Shown piece after piece: positions 1 through 5,722 of a stretch of DNA of 12,061 bases. Source of the stretch: Clostridiales bacterium (GTDB lineage: Bacteria; Bacillota; Clostridia; Oscillospirales; QAMX01); contig QAMX01000039.1 of the NCBI GenBank assembly GCA_003149835.1, positions 1 through 12,061 of the forward strand. The letters are read 5' to 3'. The stretch's first letter is position 1. Each line of letters begins with the position of its first letter. Below the pieces are notes generated by a model that searched no databases, was not told the DNA's origin, and saw only the letters and a program-made list of their open reading frames with translations. The translations under genes and the position numbers were made by a program.

Positions 1-536
1 GAGGCGGCCAAATCGTGCATGATCTTATAGCAGTCGCCTGCGAAACGGTTGCCGCACATTTTGCGCCGCACCTCCGGGTCGGTCGCGTGGACGGAGATGT
101 TGATGGGGCTGATGCGCATCCGCTTGATTTTGGCAAAATCTTCGGCGGTCAGGTTTGTCAGCGTCACATAATTGCCCATTAAAAACGACATCCGCATGTC
201 GTCGTCTTTAAAATACAGGCTGTCGCGCATTCCGCCGGGCAGCTGATCGATGAAACAAAAAACGCACTTGTTATGACAGCGCGCCTGCTTGTCCATCAGA
301 TAGGTTTCAAATTCCAGGCCGAGCGGCCGGTAGCTGCGGTTGACAATGCGCACAGTCCTCGCCGCGCCGTCCGCGGAGAGCAGCTCCAAATCCAGCACCG
401 GATCGGCGGAATAGAAGCGGTAGTCGAGCACGTCGTGGATCTCGTTTCCGTTGATCTTCACAAGCGTCTCCCCCGCGGATATCCCGGCGCGGAAAGCAGG
501 GCTCCCCTTGTCTACCGATGTGATCTTTGACGCCAT
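1..536 (-). CDS. DUF512 family PDZ/radical SAM protein (N-terminal part, cut by window edge)
   Basis: The frame is open from an ATG at 534-536 to the window edge, giving 178 residues without a stop. Residues 1-65 look like a PDZ-type domain (start MASKITSVDKGSPAFRAG, then GETLVKINGNEI). A radical SAM cluster motif follows, CHNKCVFCFIDQLP, with Cys87, Cys91 and Cys94 in the CxxxCxxC spacing that binds a 4Fe-4S cluster. Next come KDDDMRMSFLMGNYVTLTN and INISVHATDP, both typical of the DUF512 family. The ribosome binding site is AGGAGG about 12 nt before the ATG. The family is widespread in Firmicutes and often lies next to the GTPase gene der; its substrate is unknown. It lies downstream of rpmF on the same strand with a 228-bp gap. 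The DUF512 domain itself would lie outside the window. Confidence 0.9.
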   Translation of the reverse strand, partial: MASKITSVDKGSPAFRAGISAGETLVKINGNEIHDVLDYRFYSADPVLDLELLSADGAARTVRIVNRSYRPLGLEFETYLMDKQARCHNKCVFCFIDQLPGGMRDSLYFKDDDMRMSFLMGNYVTLTNLTAEDFAKIKRMRISPINISVHATDPEVRRKMCGNRFAGDCYKIMHDLAA

Positions 537-692
537 GTACGCCGCTCTCCTCCTGTCTGTGCGCTCAGGGCGCGCGGTCTGCGCCGCGGCAGCCTTTCCG
601 CCGCGCAGGCCGGCGCGCCTGCGCCCCGTTTTTCGCCCCTCGCCGCAAAGCGGAGCGAACAGCCGGGCGCGGGGGCTTTTTCAATTATTTCG

Positions 693-742
693 TAAGACAA
701 ATAGGGGCGCATGAAATTATCGCCCCAGAAAAGTTTGTCTTA
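693..742 (-). terminator. Nested inverted repeat, probable terminator of yceD-rpmF
   Basis: Read on the minus strand just after rpmF, the outer arms are TAAGACAAA and TTTGTCTTA (plus-strand 734-742 and 693-701). They enclose a GC stem GGGGCG/CGCCCC (721-726 and 704-709) with an 11-nt loop. On the minus strand the GC stem is followed by TATTTGTCTT, which can serve as a U-rich tract; on the plus strand it is followed by AGAAAAG, so termination of minus-strand transcripts fits better. It is not a perfect U-run, and readthrough into the DUF512 gene is possible. Confidence 0.45.
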
Positions 743-764
743 TTTCCCCGCTTACGGCAGGTGA

Positions 765-947
765 TTATTCCTCAACCTTGACGATCTCGCGGCCGTTGTA
801 ATAGCCGCACTCCTTGCACATTCTGTGCGGAAGCCGCGCCGCGCCGCACTGCGGGCACTTGATGATCGACGGCAGCGTCATCTTCCAATGGGAATTCCGG
901 CGCGTGTCGCGTCTGGCCTTGGAGTGTTTTCTTTTCGGTTCAGCCAT
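765..947 (-). CDS. rpmF: 50S ribosomal protein L32 (zinc-ribbon form)
   Basis: This 60-residue protein matches L32 in length and pattern. It has a basic N-terminus MAEPKRKHSKARRDTRR, then a zinc ribbon with two CxxC pairs, CPQC (Cys31, Cys34) and CKEC (Cys44, Cys47), so it is the zinc-binding form. It is a structural protein of the large ribosomal subunit. The ATG at 945-947 is preceded by a strong AGGAGGTG. The yceD-like gene ends 57 nt upstream on the same strand, the classic yceD-rpmF pair (ylbN-rpmF in Bacillus). The usual next neighbour in many bacteria, plsX, is absent; a DUF512 gene follows instead. The third residue is Glu where Val is common, which I regard as ordinary variation. Confidence 0.97.
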   Translation of the reverse strand: MAEPKRKHSKARRDTRRNSHWKMTLPSIIKCPQCGAARLPHRMCKECGYYNGREIVKVEE

Positions 948-1004
948 TCTGGGTTACACCTCCTGTTTGTGTCAAGCCCGCGCTGAAAAAACGCGGGCGT
1001 TCGG

Positions 1005-1490
1005 TCATTTGTCCGGCGCGCAGTTCTCCTTCTCCGCCTGTTCGCCGCAGCCGCAGGGCCCGTCGTTCAGGTTGGCGCCGCATGAAAAGCAGACGCCTTT
1101 GCATTCGGGCGAGCACAGCGGGCGCATGTCGAGGTTGAGCGCCGCGAGATCGCGAACCACCTCGCCGAGTTCGAGCTTATCGTCCGCGTAGAGCAAAATC
1201 TCGTCGCTGTCCTCAATCATCGTTTTGGCGAGCAGATAATCGACCGTCACCTCAAACGGACAGCGAATCGGCCGCCCGCAGCTGGCGCACAGCGTGTCGA
1301 GCACGGCGGAAAGCGTCAGCCGCAGCGTGATCAGGCCGGAATGCTTTTCGATGACGCCTTCGACGGTCAGGCCGCTCTGAAACGGCCGCACGCCGTACAT
1401 CTCGAAATCCGACAGATCTTCGCTCTGCTCGAAGCGGAGCACGTTGACTTTTCCGTCGAGAAGCGATTTTAAGTTGACGACCATCGGCAT
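1005..1490 (-). CDS. yceD: YceD/DUF177 family protein (rRNA accumulation protein)
   Basis: A 161-residue protein with the DUF177 layout: an N-terminal beta-rich part with a first Cys group (CASCGRPIRC, Cys68, Cys71, Cys77), an acidic middle, and the diagnostic C-terminal cluster CSPECKGVCFSCGANLN followed by CGC (Cys126, 130, 134, 137, 146, 148), which probably binds metal. In E. coli the family member YceD is linked to 23S rRNA accumulation and is encoded with rpmF, as here. The start at 1488-1490 has AGAGG 5 nt upstream. A second in-frame ATG two codons on (Met3) is possible but lies further from the ribosome binding site. A perfect sigma-A promoter lies about 75 nt upstream. Confidence 0.93.
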   Translation of the reverse strand: MPMVVNLKSLLDGKVNVLRFEQSEDLSDFEMYGVRPFQSGLTVEGVIEKHSGLITLRLTLSAVLDTLCASCGRPIRCPFEVTVDYLLAKTMIEDSDEILLYADDKLELGEVVRDLAALNLDMRPLCSPECKGVCFSCGANLNDGPCGCGEQAEKENCAPDK

Positions 1491-1565
1491 GCATTCCTCT
1501 TGACCGGAAACCCCGGCCCGTTTTCAAAAATCGTTTGCCCTCTGCTCAGAGATTGCGCAAAAAAG

Positions 1566-1594
1566 ATTATATCGCAAAAAAATACGTTTGTCAA
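1566..1594 (-). promoter_or_regulatory. Consensus sigma-A promoter for yceD-rpmF
   Basis: On the minus strand the -35 box is TTGACA (1589-1594) and the -10 box is TATAAT (1566-1571), both perfect matches, separated by 17 bp. The surroundings are AT-rich in an otherwise GC-rich sequence. Transcription should start near 1559, about 70 nt before the yceD ATG. A strong promoter fits a ribosomal protein gene. Confidence 0.9.
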
Positions 1595-1622
1595 GATAAA
1601 AACAGACTTTTTTTATCCGCAG

Positions 1623-1651
1623 TTGTCAGAACCGGCAGCCTGTGATATAAT
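1623..1651 (+). promoter_or_regulatory. Sigma-A promoter with extended -10 for the HAD phosphatase gene
   Basis: The -35 box is TTGTCA (1623-1628) and the -10 box is TATAAT (1646-1651), with a 17-bp spacer. TG sits one base upstream of the -10 (extended -10). It is divergent from the yceD promoter, with 28 bp between the two -35 boxes. The expected transcript has a GC-rich leader of about 120 nt before the ATG at 1780. Confidence 0.88.
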
Positions 1652-1779
1652 GAGTCGCAGAGAAACCATCCGGCGCGCGGCGGGGCGGGCGGCAGCCCGG
1701 CGCACCGGCGCGCCCGTACCGGCATAAAGGAAAAAGAAAGCTGCGAATCCGGCTCAAAAAAACAGATCGGAGGTGCGCC

Positions 1780-2442
1780 ATGCGAAAGCTTTCAGAAGCA
1801 TCCGCCGTCCTGTTCGACCTTGACGGGACGCTGACCGACCCCAAGGAGGGCATTACCAAGTCCGTAGCCTACGCGCTCGGCAAATACGGCGTCGCCGTCG
1901 GCGACCGCCGGACGCTGTACCGGTTTATCGGCCCGCCGCTGGCGGAATCGTTCGAGCGCTTTTACGGTTTTTCGCCCGCGCAGGCCAAAGAGGCCGTCGC
2001 CTATTACCGCGAATATTTTCAGGACCAAGGCATCTTTGAAAACGCCGTTTACAGCGGCGTGCGCGCTTTGCTCGCCGCGCTCCGCCGCGCGGGAAAGACG
2101 CTGGTGATGGCGACCTCGAAGCCGGAGGTATACGCCGAGCGAATCGCCGTTCATTTCGGCATCGACCGCTATTTTGACTGTATCGCCGGCAGCCGCCTCG
2201 ACGGCGCGCGCGTCCGCAAGGACGAGGTGATCGCCTACGCGCTGGACAAGGCGGGACTCCGCGGCGCGCCCGGCGCCGTCATGGTCGGCGACCGCGAGCA
2301 CGACGTTTTCGGCGCGCACGCCAACGGCCTCCCTGCGGCCGGCGTGCTGTACGGGTTCGGCGGCCGGGAGGAATTGGCCGCCGCCGGCGCGGACTGGACG
2401 GCGGAAAGCGTCCGCGCGCTGCGCGGCCTGCTGCTCGCCTGA
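1780..2442 (+). CDS. HAD-superfamily phosphatase, phosphoglycolate phosphatase-like
   Basis: A 220-residue HAD hydrolase of the Gph/5'-nucleotidase-like group. All four HAD motifs are visible: motif I FDLDGTLTD (nucleophile Asp13, acid/base Asp15), motif II ATSKP (Thr112/Ser113), motif III Lys147, and motif IV GDREHD (Asp171, Asp175). Between motifs I and II lies a helical cap (about residues 20-90, with FIGPPLAESF and a YREYF segment), as in subclass IA enzymes. It is a soluble cytoplasmic enzyme that hydrolyses a small phosphomonoester; phosphoglycolate or a nucleotide is the usual guess, but the substrate cannot be read from sequence. The ATG is preceded by GGAGGT. The gene seems monocistronic: own promoter upstream, and a new promoter before the next gene. 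Confidence 0.92.
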   Translation: MRKLSEASAVLFDLDGTLTDPKEGITKSVAYALGKYGVAVGDRRTLYRFIGPPLAESFERFYGFSPAQAKEAVAYYREYFQDQGIFENAVYSGVRALLAALRRAGKTLVMATSKPEVYAERIAVHFGIDRYFDCIAGSRLDGARVRKDEVIAYALDKAGLRGAPGAVMVGDREHDVFGAHANGLPAAGVLYGFGGREELAAAGADWTAESVRALRGLLLA

Positions 2443-2549
2443 ACGCCGCGGTTTCCCCTGCCGGCAGCGTAAAATCGCCTGTCCAATCCGTCCGTGCGGT
2501 TCGGATCGCGCCGGCCCCCGGCCGCCGGAGAAAAGCTCACACAATCCCG

Positions 2550-2578
2550 TTTACATTGCCCTGCATTTGTGGTAGAAT
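2550..2578 (+). promoter_or_regulatory. Sigma-A promoter for the GNAT acetyltransferase gene
   Basis: TTTACA (2550-2555), a 17-bp spacer and TAGAAT (2573-2578) lie in an AT-richer patch 90 nt upstream of the GNAT start codon. The rest of the 2443-2667 gap is GC-rich. I see no clear intrinsic terminator for the HAD gene in it, only short palindromes without a T-run. Confidence 0.75.
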
Positions 2579-2667
2579 ATCCGCAAACGTTAGTCATCGC
2601 TTCCGGCGCGGCTGAAACGTTGGCTGCCGCGCCTCCACCAAAACTGAAACGAAAGGTCTGAGCCCGC

Positions 2668-3843
2668 ATGATTGAAATCAGCCGCGGAAAGGTCTCCGAG
2701 TTTGAAGAAGTCATTGACTTTCTCGACTACGTCTTTTCCAAAAACAGCTCGTCGCACGATTTTCCCCTGATGTACCCGAACCTCTACCGCCGCACCGAGG
2801 CGTGCATGGACGCTCTGATCAATCTGCGCGAGGACGGCGTCATCAAGGCCTCGATCCTCGCCTATCCGCGGACGCTCTCGATCTGCGGGACAGAGCTGAA
2901 AGTATTCGGCATCGGCAGCGTCGCCACCCATCCGCGCGCCCGCGGCCGCGGCTTTATGTCGATGCTGATGAATTATAATTTGGAAGAAATGAAAAAAAGC
3001 GGCGCGGCGCTCTCCAACTTGGGCGGCCGCCGCTCGCGCTACAACCATTTCGGCTACGAGATCGGCGGCGTCAGCTACCGCACCGATTTGTCGTATGACG
3101 CCGTGCGCGACGTCTGCCGCGGCGACGACGGCTCCGCGTTCACCTTCCGCGCCTTTGAAGCCGCGGAGACGGAGCTGATCGACGCGCTGCACGCCATTTA
3201 TGCGCAAAAGCGCGTCCATTATGTCTACGACCGCGACGATTTCGCCCTGCGCTTTTACAGCTGGTCGGGCTTTACGCCCTATGCGGTTTACTCCGCCTCC
3301 GGCGAGCTGCTCGGCTATCTGGCCATGACCGGCGCGCGCGACGGCAGGAGCGACGTGCGCGAAATCGTTCTGAAAGACGACGCCGACAGCGAGCGCGTGG
3401 TGTTTTCCTATATTTTGCAGACGCGGCAGCGCGTCAGCCTGCGGCTCGGAGAGTGGCAGCTCCGCCATTTCGGCGGGCTGCTCCGCATCAGCGGCGGCCT
3501 CTCGGCGGCGAGCGACGCGATGTGGAACGTGCTGGACTGGCCGGCGGCGTTCCGGGCGCTGCTGGCGCTCAAAGCCACATACGCGACGCTGGAAGAAGGG
3601 ACGCTTGTCTTAGACATCGCCGGCAGCGGCCGGTATGCGCTGAGCTACGGCAACGGCGCGGTTTCCGTCGAGCCGACCGGCGCGGCGGCCGACCTGTGTT
3701 TCAGCGCGCTGGACGCGGTTTACGCGCTCTGCGGCCCCGCGCCCGCCGCGCTGACCGGCTTTGACCTGCCCGCGGCGGTCATGCGGCTGGTCAACAGCTG
3801 GCTTCCGCTCCCGCTCATGCATTTCGACACAGAGCGTGTGTAA
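2668..3843 (+). CDS. Eis-like GNAT N-acetyltransferase
   Basis: A 391-residue protein with the layout of Eis-family acetyltransferases: an N-terminal GNAT domain, a second degenerate GNAT-like domain, and a C-terminal SCP2-like domain. The acetyl-CoA site is visible at residues 83-101, VATHPRARGRGFMSMLM, with the R/QxxGxG/A-type motif at Arg90-Gly95; the strand before it (TELKVFGIGSV) is the usual motif A strand. The C-terminus (LPLPLMHFDTERV) resembles family members whose terminal carboxylate helps catalysis. The likely reaction is acetyl transfer from acetyl-CoA to an amine; the acceptor is unknown. An in-frame TGA three codons upstream excludes earlier starts. The ribosome binding site is weak (GAAAGG, about 11 nt away). 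No membrane segment is seen. Confidence 0.88.
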   Translation: MIEISRGKVSEFEEVIDFLDYVFSKNSSSHDFPLMYPNLYRRTEACMDALINLREDGVIKASILAYPRTLSICGTELKVFGIGSVATHPRARGRGFMSMLMNYNLEEMKKSGAALSNLGGRRSRYNHFGYEIGGVSYRTDLSYDAVRDVCRGDDGSAFTFRAFEAAETELIDALHAIYAQKRVHYVYDRDDFALRFYSWSGFTPYAVYSASGELLGYLAMTGARDGRSDVREIVLKDDADSERVVFSYILQTRQRVSLRLGEWQLRHFGGLLRISGGLSAASDAMWNVLDWPAAFRALLALKATYATLEEGTLVLDIAGSGRYALSYGNGAVSVEPTGAAADLCFSALDAVYALCGPAPAALTGFDLPAAVMRLVNSWLPLPLMHFDTERV

Positions 3844-3883
3844 CCGCGCTTACAAACGGCCGCGTTTCGGCGCGGCGAAAACA

Positions 3884-3939
3884 GGAAACGGCCTTTCTGA
3901 CGGCGGGCGGGCGCTCGGTTCCGCCCGCCGTCCGTTTCC
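3884..3939 (+). terminator. Long nested hairpin after the GNAT gene, probable terminator
   Basis: A perfect 12-bp GC stem, GACGGCGGGCGG/CCGCCCGCCGTC (3899-3910 and 3921-3932), has a 10-nt loop. Further outer pairing GGAAACGG/CCGTTTCC (3884-3891 and 3932-3939) is possible. The downstream tail (CCGTTTCCGTTTGTCCCG) is only moderately T-rich, so it may be a weak terminator or an mRNA-stabilising hairpin. It starts 41 nt after the GNAT stop codon. Confidence 0.55.
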
Positions 3940-4010
3940 GTTTGTCCCGTCCGTCCCGCCGCCGCGCCCGCCGCGGCCGGCCAACCCTTAAAATAGGAGG
4001 AATGCTCTCA

Positions 4011-5396
4011 ATGTCCGCCGAACCGAATGCAACCCCCGCCCCGTCCGTCTCGATTGTGCGCATGGCGCCCGGCGACCAGCGCCTGACCTTCGAGTTCTCC
4101 GCGGGCGGTTCCGCCGCCGGCGCGGCGCTCTTCGCCAACGTCCGCCTGCTCACCTCCGGCGAGTGGGACCGGTATCCGTGCCGCGGCGAAAGCGCGACCA
4201 TCGCTCCGCTCCTCAACGGCGCGGACTATGAGATCCGCATCACCGCCGAAACGCCGGACGGGACGGTGCTCTGCCGCAGCGCCGACCGTTTGTTCCGCTG
4301 CGGCTTTGTGCCGGGGACGGTCGTCGCCTATCTTCACCCCGAGGACGATACGTTTATCGCCTCGGGCAACGCGACGTGCAGCCCGTCGATCTGCGCCGCG
4401 CCGGACGGTTCGCTGCTGGTTTCGCACGATATCTACCGCAGCAAGGGCGGCCAGAACCTGACCCACGTCTACCGTTCCGAGGACGGCGGGCAGACATGGC
4501 GCTTCGCCTCGGCGCTGTCGCCGTGCTTCTGGGGCGGGCTGTTTGTCCACCGCGGCAAGGTCTATCTGCTCGCGACCGCCACGGAATACGGCGCGCTGCT
4601 GCTCTACGAATCCTCCGACTGCGGCATGAGCTGGCGCGGCCCCGTTCAGCTCCTCGAAGGCGGTTCTTCGGAGGAGGGCGGGCCTCATAAAGCGCCCATG
4701 CCGGTCATCGAACACGCCGGCCGGCTCTGGTCGGGCGTGGAATTCGGCTCGTGGCGGCAGCGGATGCACTGTCCGGGCGCAGTCTCAGCCGACGTAAACG
4801 CCGACCTCATGCGCCCCGAATCATGGGTCTGCACAGGCTTTCTGCCCTATGATCCGGCGCAGGTCTCCGACGTCCGGGGCTATCCGATCGGCGGAACCAT
4901 CGAGGGCAACGTCCTCGTCGCGCCCGACGGCGGGCTGGTCGATCTCCTGCGGTATCAGACGGCGACGTGCGTGCCCAATTACGGCAAGGCGTATATGACC
5001 CTCCTCGACGCCGAACACCCCGATCAGCCGCCGCGCTTCGCGCGCACAGTCGAGTTTCCCGGCAACCTCTCGAAGTTTTATATTCTGCGCTCCCCGTCGG
5101 ACGGGCGCTACTACGCGCTTTCCAACCGCGTCACCACGGAAACGCTCAACCAGCGCAACGTCCTAACCCTGTCGGTTTCCGACGATCTGATTCACTGGCA
5201 GATTAAGCGCGACATCCTCAACTACGCCGACAACTGCTTTCCCGAGGGCGAGGACAAGGTCGGCTTTCAGTATCCGAGCTTCCTTTTCGACGGCGACGAT
5301 ATCCTCGCGGTTTCGCGCACGGCCGTCAACGGCGCGGAGAATTTCCACAACGCCAATTTTATCACCTTTCACCGTATCCGCAGCTACATGCGATAA
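4011..5396 (+). CDS. Sialidase/BNR-repeat-like beta-propeller protein, cytosolic
   Basis: A 461-residue protein. Residues 1-98 look like a fibronectin type III-like beta domain (LTFEFSAGG, YEIRITAETPDG). Residues 100-455 show the repeat pattern of a sialidase-like propeller: SPSICAAPDGSLLVSHD (124-140), Asp-box/BNR motifs SEDGGQTW (156-163) and SSDCGMSW (201-208), and a related SDDLIHW (390-396). It is probably a glycoside hydrolase or carbohydrate-binding propeller; the catalytic residues of true sialidases cannot be assigned, so I do not call it a sialidase. There is no signal peptide, so the substrate would be met in the cytoplasm. Two in-frame ATGs exist: 4002 is only 1 nt from AGGAGG (3995-4000), while 4011 is 10 nt away, so 4011 is preferred. 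No promoter was found in the gap upstream. Confidence 0.8.
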   Translation: MSAEPNATPAPSVSIVRMAPGDQRLTFEFSAGGSAAGAALFANVRLLTSGEWDRYPCRGESATIAPLLNGADYEIRITAETPDGTVLCRSADRLFRCGFVPGTVVAYLHPEDDTFIASGNATCSPSICAAPDGSLLVSHDIYRSKGGQNLTHVYRSEDGGQTWRFASALSPCFWGGLFVHRGKVYLLATATEYGALLLYESSDCGMSWRGPVQLLEGGSSEEGGPHKAPMPVIEHAGRLWSGVEFGSWRQRMHCPGAVSADVNADLMRPESWVCTGFLPYDPAQVSDVRGYPIGGTIEGNVLVAPDGGLVDLLRYQTATCVPNYGKAYMTLLDAEHPDQPPRFARTVEFPGNLSKFYILRSPSDGRYYALSNRVTTETLNQRNVLTLSVSDDLIHWQIKRDILNYADNCFPEGEDKVGFQYPSFLFDGDDILAVSRTAVNGAENFHNANFITFHRIRSYMR

Positions 5397-5420
5397 GGCG
5401 CCGCCATTTTTTACAAATTC

Positions 5421-5451
5421 TTCACCAACCGCCGCCGCGCCGTGATACAAT
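5421..5451 (+). promoter_or_regulatory. Extended -10 promoter ahead of the RCC1-protein leader
   Basis: The -10 box is TACAAT (5446-5451), preceded by TGA to give an extended -10 (TGaTACAAT). The best -35 is TTCACC (5421-5426) with a long 19-bp spacer, which an extended -10 can tolerate. The expected transcript start is near 5458. Confidence 0.6.
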
Positions 5452-5457
5452 GAAGAC

Positions 5458-5625
5458 GCATTGATTTTCAGCGGAAGCGCGCCGGGAGGCACATCCTGTC
5501 GGCAGCGCCGCCGCGCGGCATCTCCGCCAGACGGCCGGTTCCGCGCGCACGCAGCCGCAAATTCGCCGCGAACCGTGCGGCGCGGGCGCGCCCATCGGAA
5601 CGGCCGGTGGCGCGCCCGCTTTTTT
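5458..5625 (+). ncRNA. Structured leader or small RNA ending in an intrinsic terminator
   Basis: The stretch between the promoter and the terminator would give a transcript of about 168 nt with no convincing reading frame (no ATG, no placed ribosome binding site). It can fold into a stem-loop at 5477-5508 (GCGCGCCG with CGGCaGCGC, inner AGG/CCT, loop CACAT), a second one at 5536-5575 (CGGTTcCGCG with CGCGAACCG), and then the terminator. An alternative pairing of 5541-5550 with 5575-5585 would break the second stem and overlap the 5' arm of the terminator, as expected of an antiterminator. I do not recognise a known riboswitch or sRNA class. The sequence is very GC-rich, so chance pairing is likely and the folding should be taken as a candidate only. 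Confidence 0.4.
5582..5625 (+). terminator. Strong intrinsic terminator upstream of the RCC1 gene
   Basis: A perfect 11-bp stem, GCGGGCGCGCC (5582-5592) and GGCGCGCCCGC (5609-5619), with a 16-nt loop is directly followed by six T (5620-5625). This is the most convincing terminator of the window, and it acts on the plus strand. It sits 97 nt before the RCC1 ATG and downstream of the only promoter I can find for that gene. It could also end transcripts from the sialidase-like gene 186 nt upstream. Confidence 0.85.
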
Positions 5626-5722
5626 CGGCCCCGGTTTTAAAAAAAGCGGCGGCGGGCGGCGTTTTCTCTCGCCGCCCCTGATCAACCCGTGCCGCGCGCA
5701 CACAAGGAGTGAACGTTTTACC
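5626..5722 (+). other. Remainder of the leader before the RCC1 gene
   Basis: This stretch holds a hairpin GGGCGGCG/CGCCGCCC (5654-5661 and 5670-5677) with loop TTTTCTCT, then AAGGAG about 13 nt before the ATG. No second promoter is visible, so expression of the RCC1 gene appears to depend on readthrough of the preceding terminator or on a promoter I cannot recognise. Confidence 0.4.

Noticed and set aside
603..633. Hairpin GCGCAGGC/GCCTGCGC followed by TTTTT on the plus strand
   Set aside because: It looks like a terminator, but no plus-strand gene lies upstream, since the surrounding genes are on the minus strand. It is probably chance pairing in GC-rich spacer.
2590..3468. A 292-codon minus-strand frame opposite the GNAT gene
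   Set aside because: It is a shadow of the GNAT gene; composition is low-complexity Ala/Val/Arg and it would overlap the GNAT promoter and start.
5461..5640. A possible leader peptide from TTG 5461 to TAA 5640
   Set aside because: There is no ribosome binding site at the start, the frame runs through the terminator, and the product is an Arg/Ala-rich string typical of random GC-rich sequence.
5654..5677. GGGCGGCG/CGCCGCCC hairpin read as a minus-strand terminator (T-run at 5639-5645)
   Set aside because: The T-run on the minus strand is about 8 nt away from the stem, and there is no minus-strand gene to end here.
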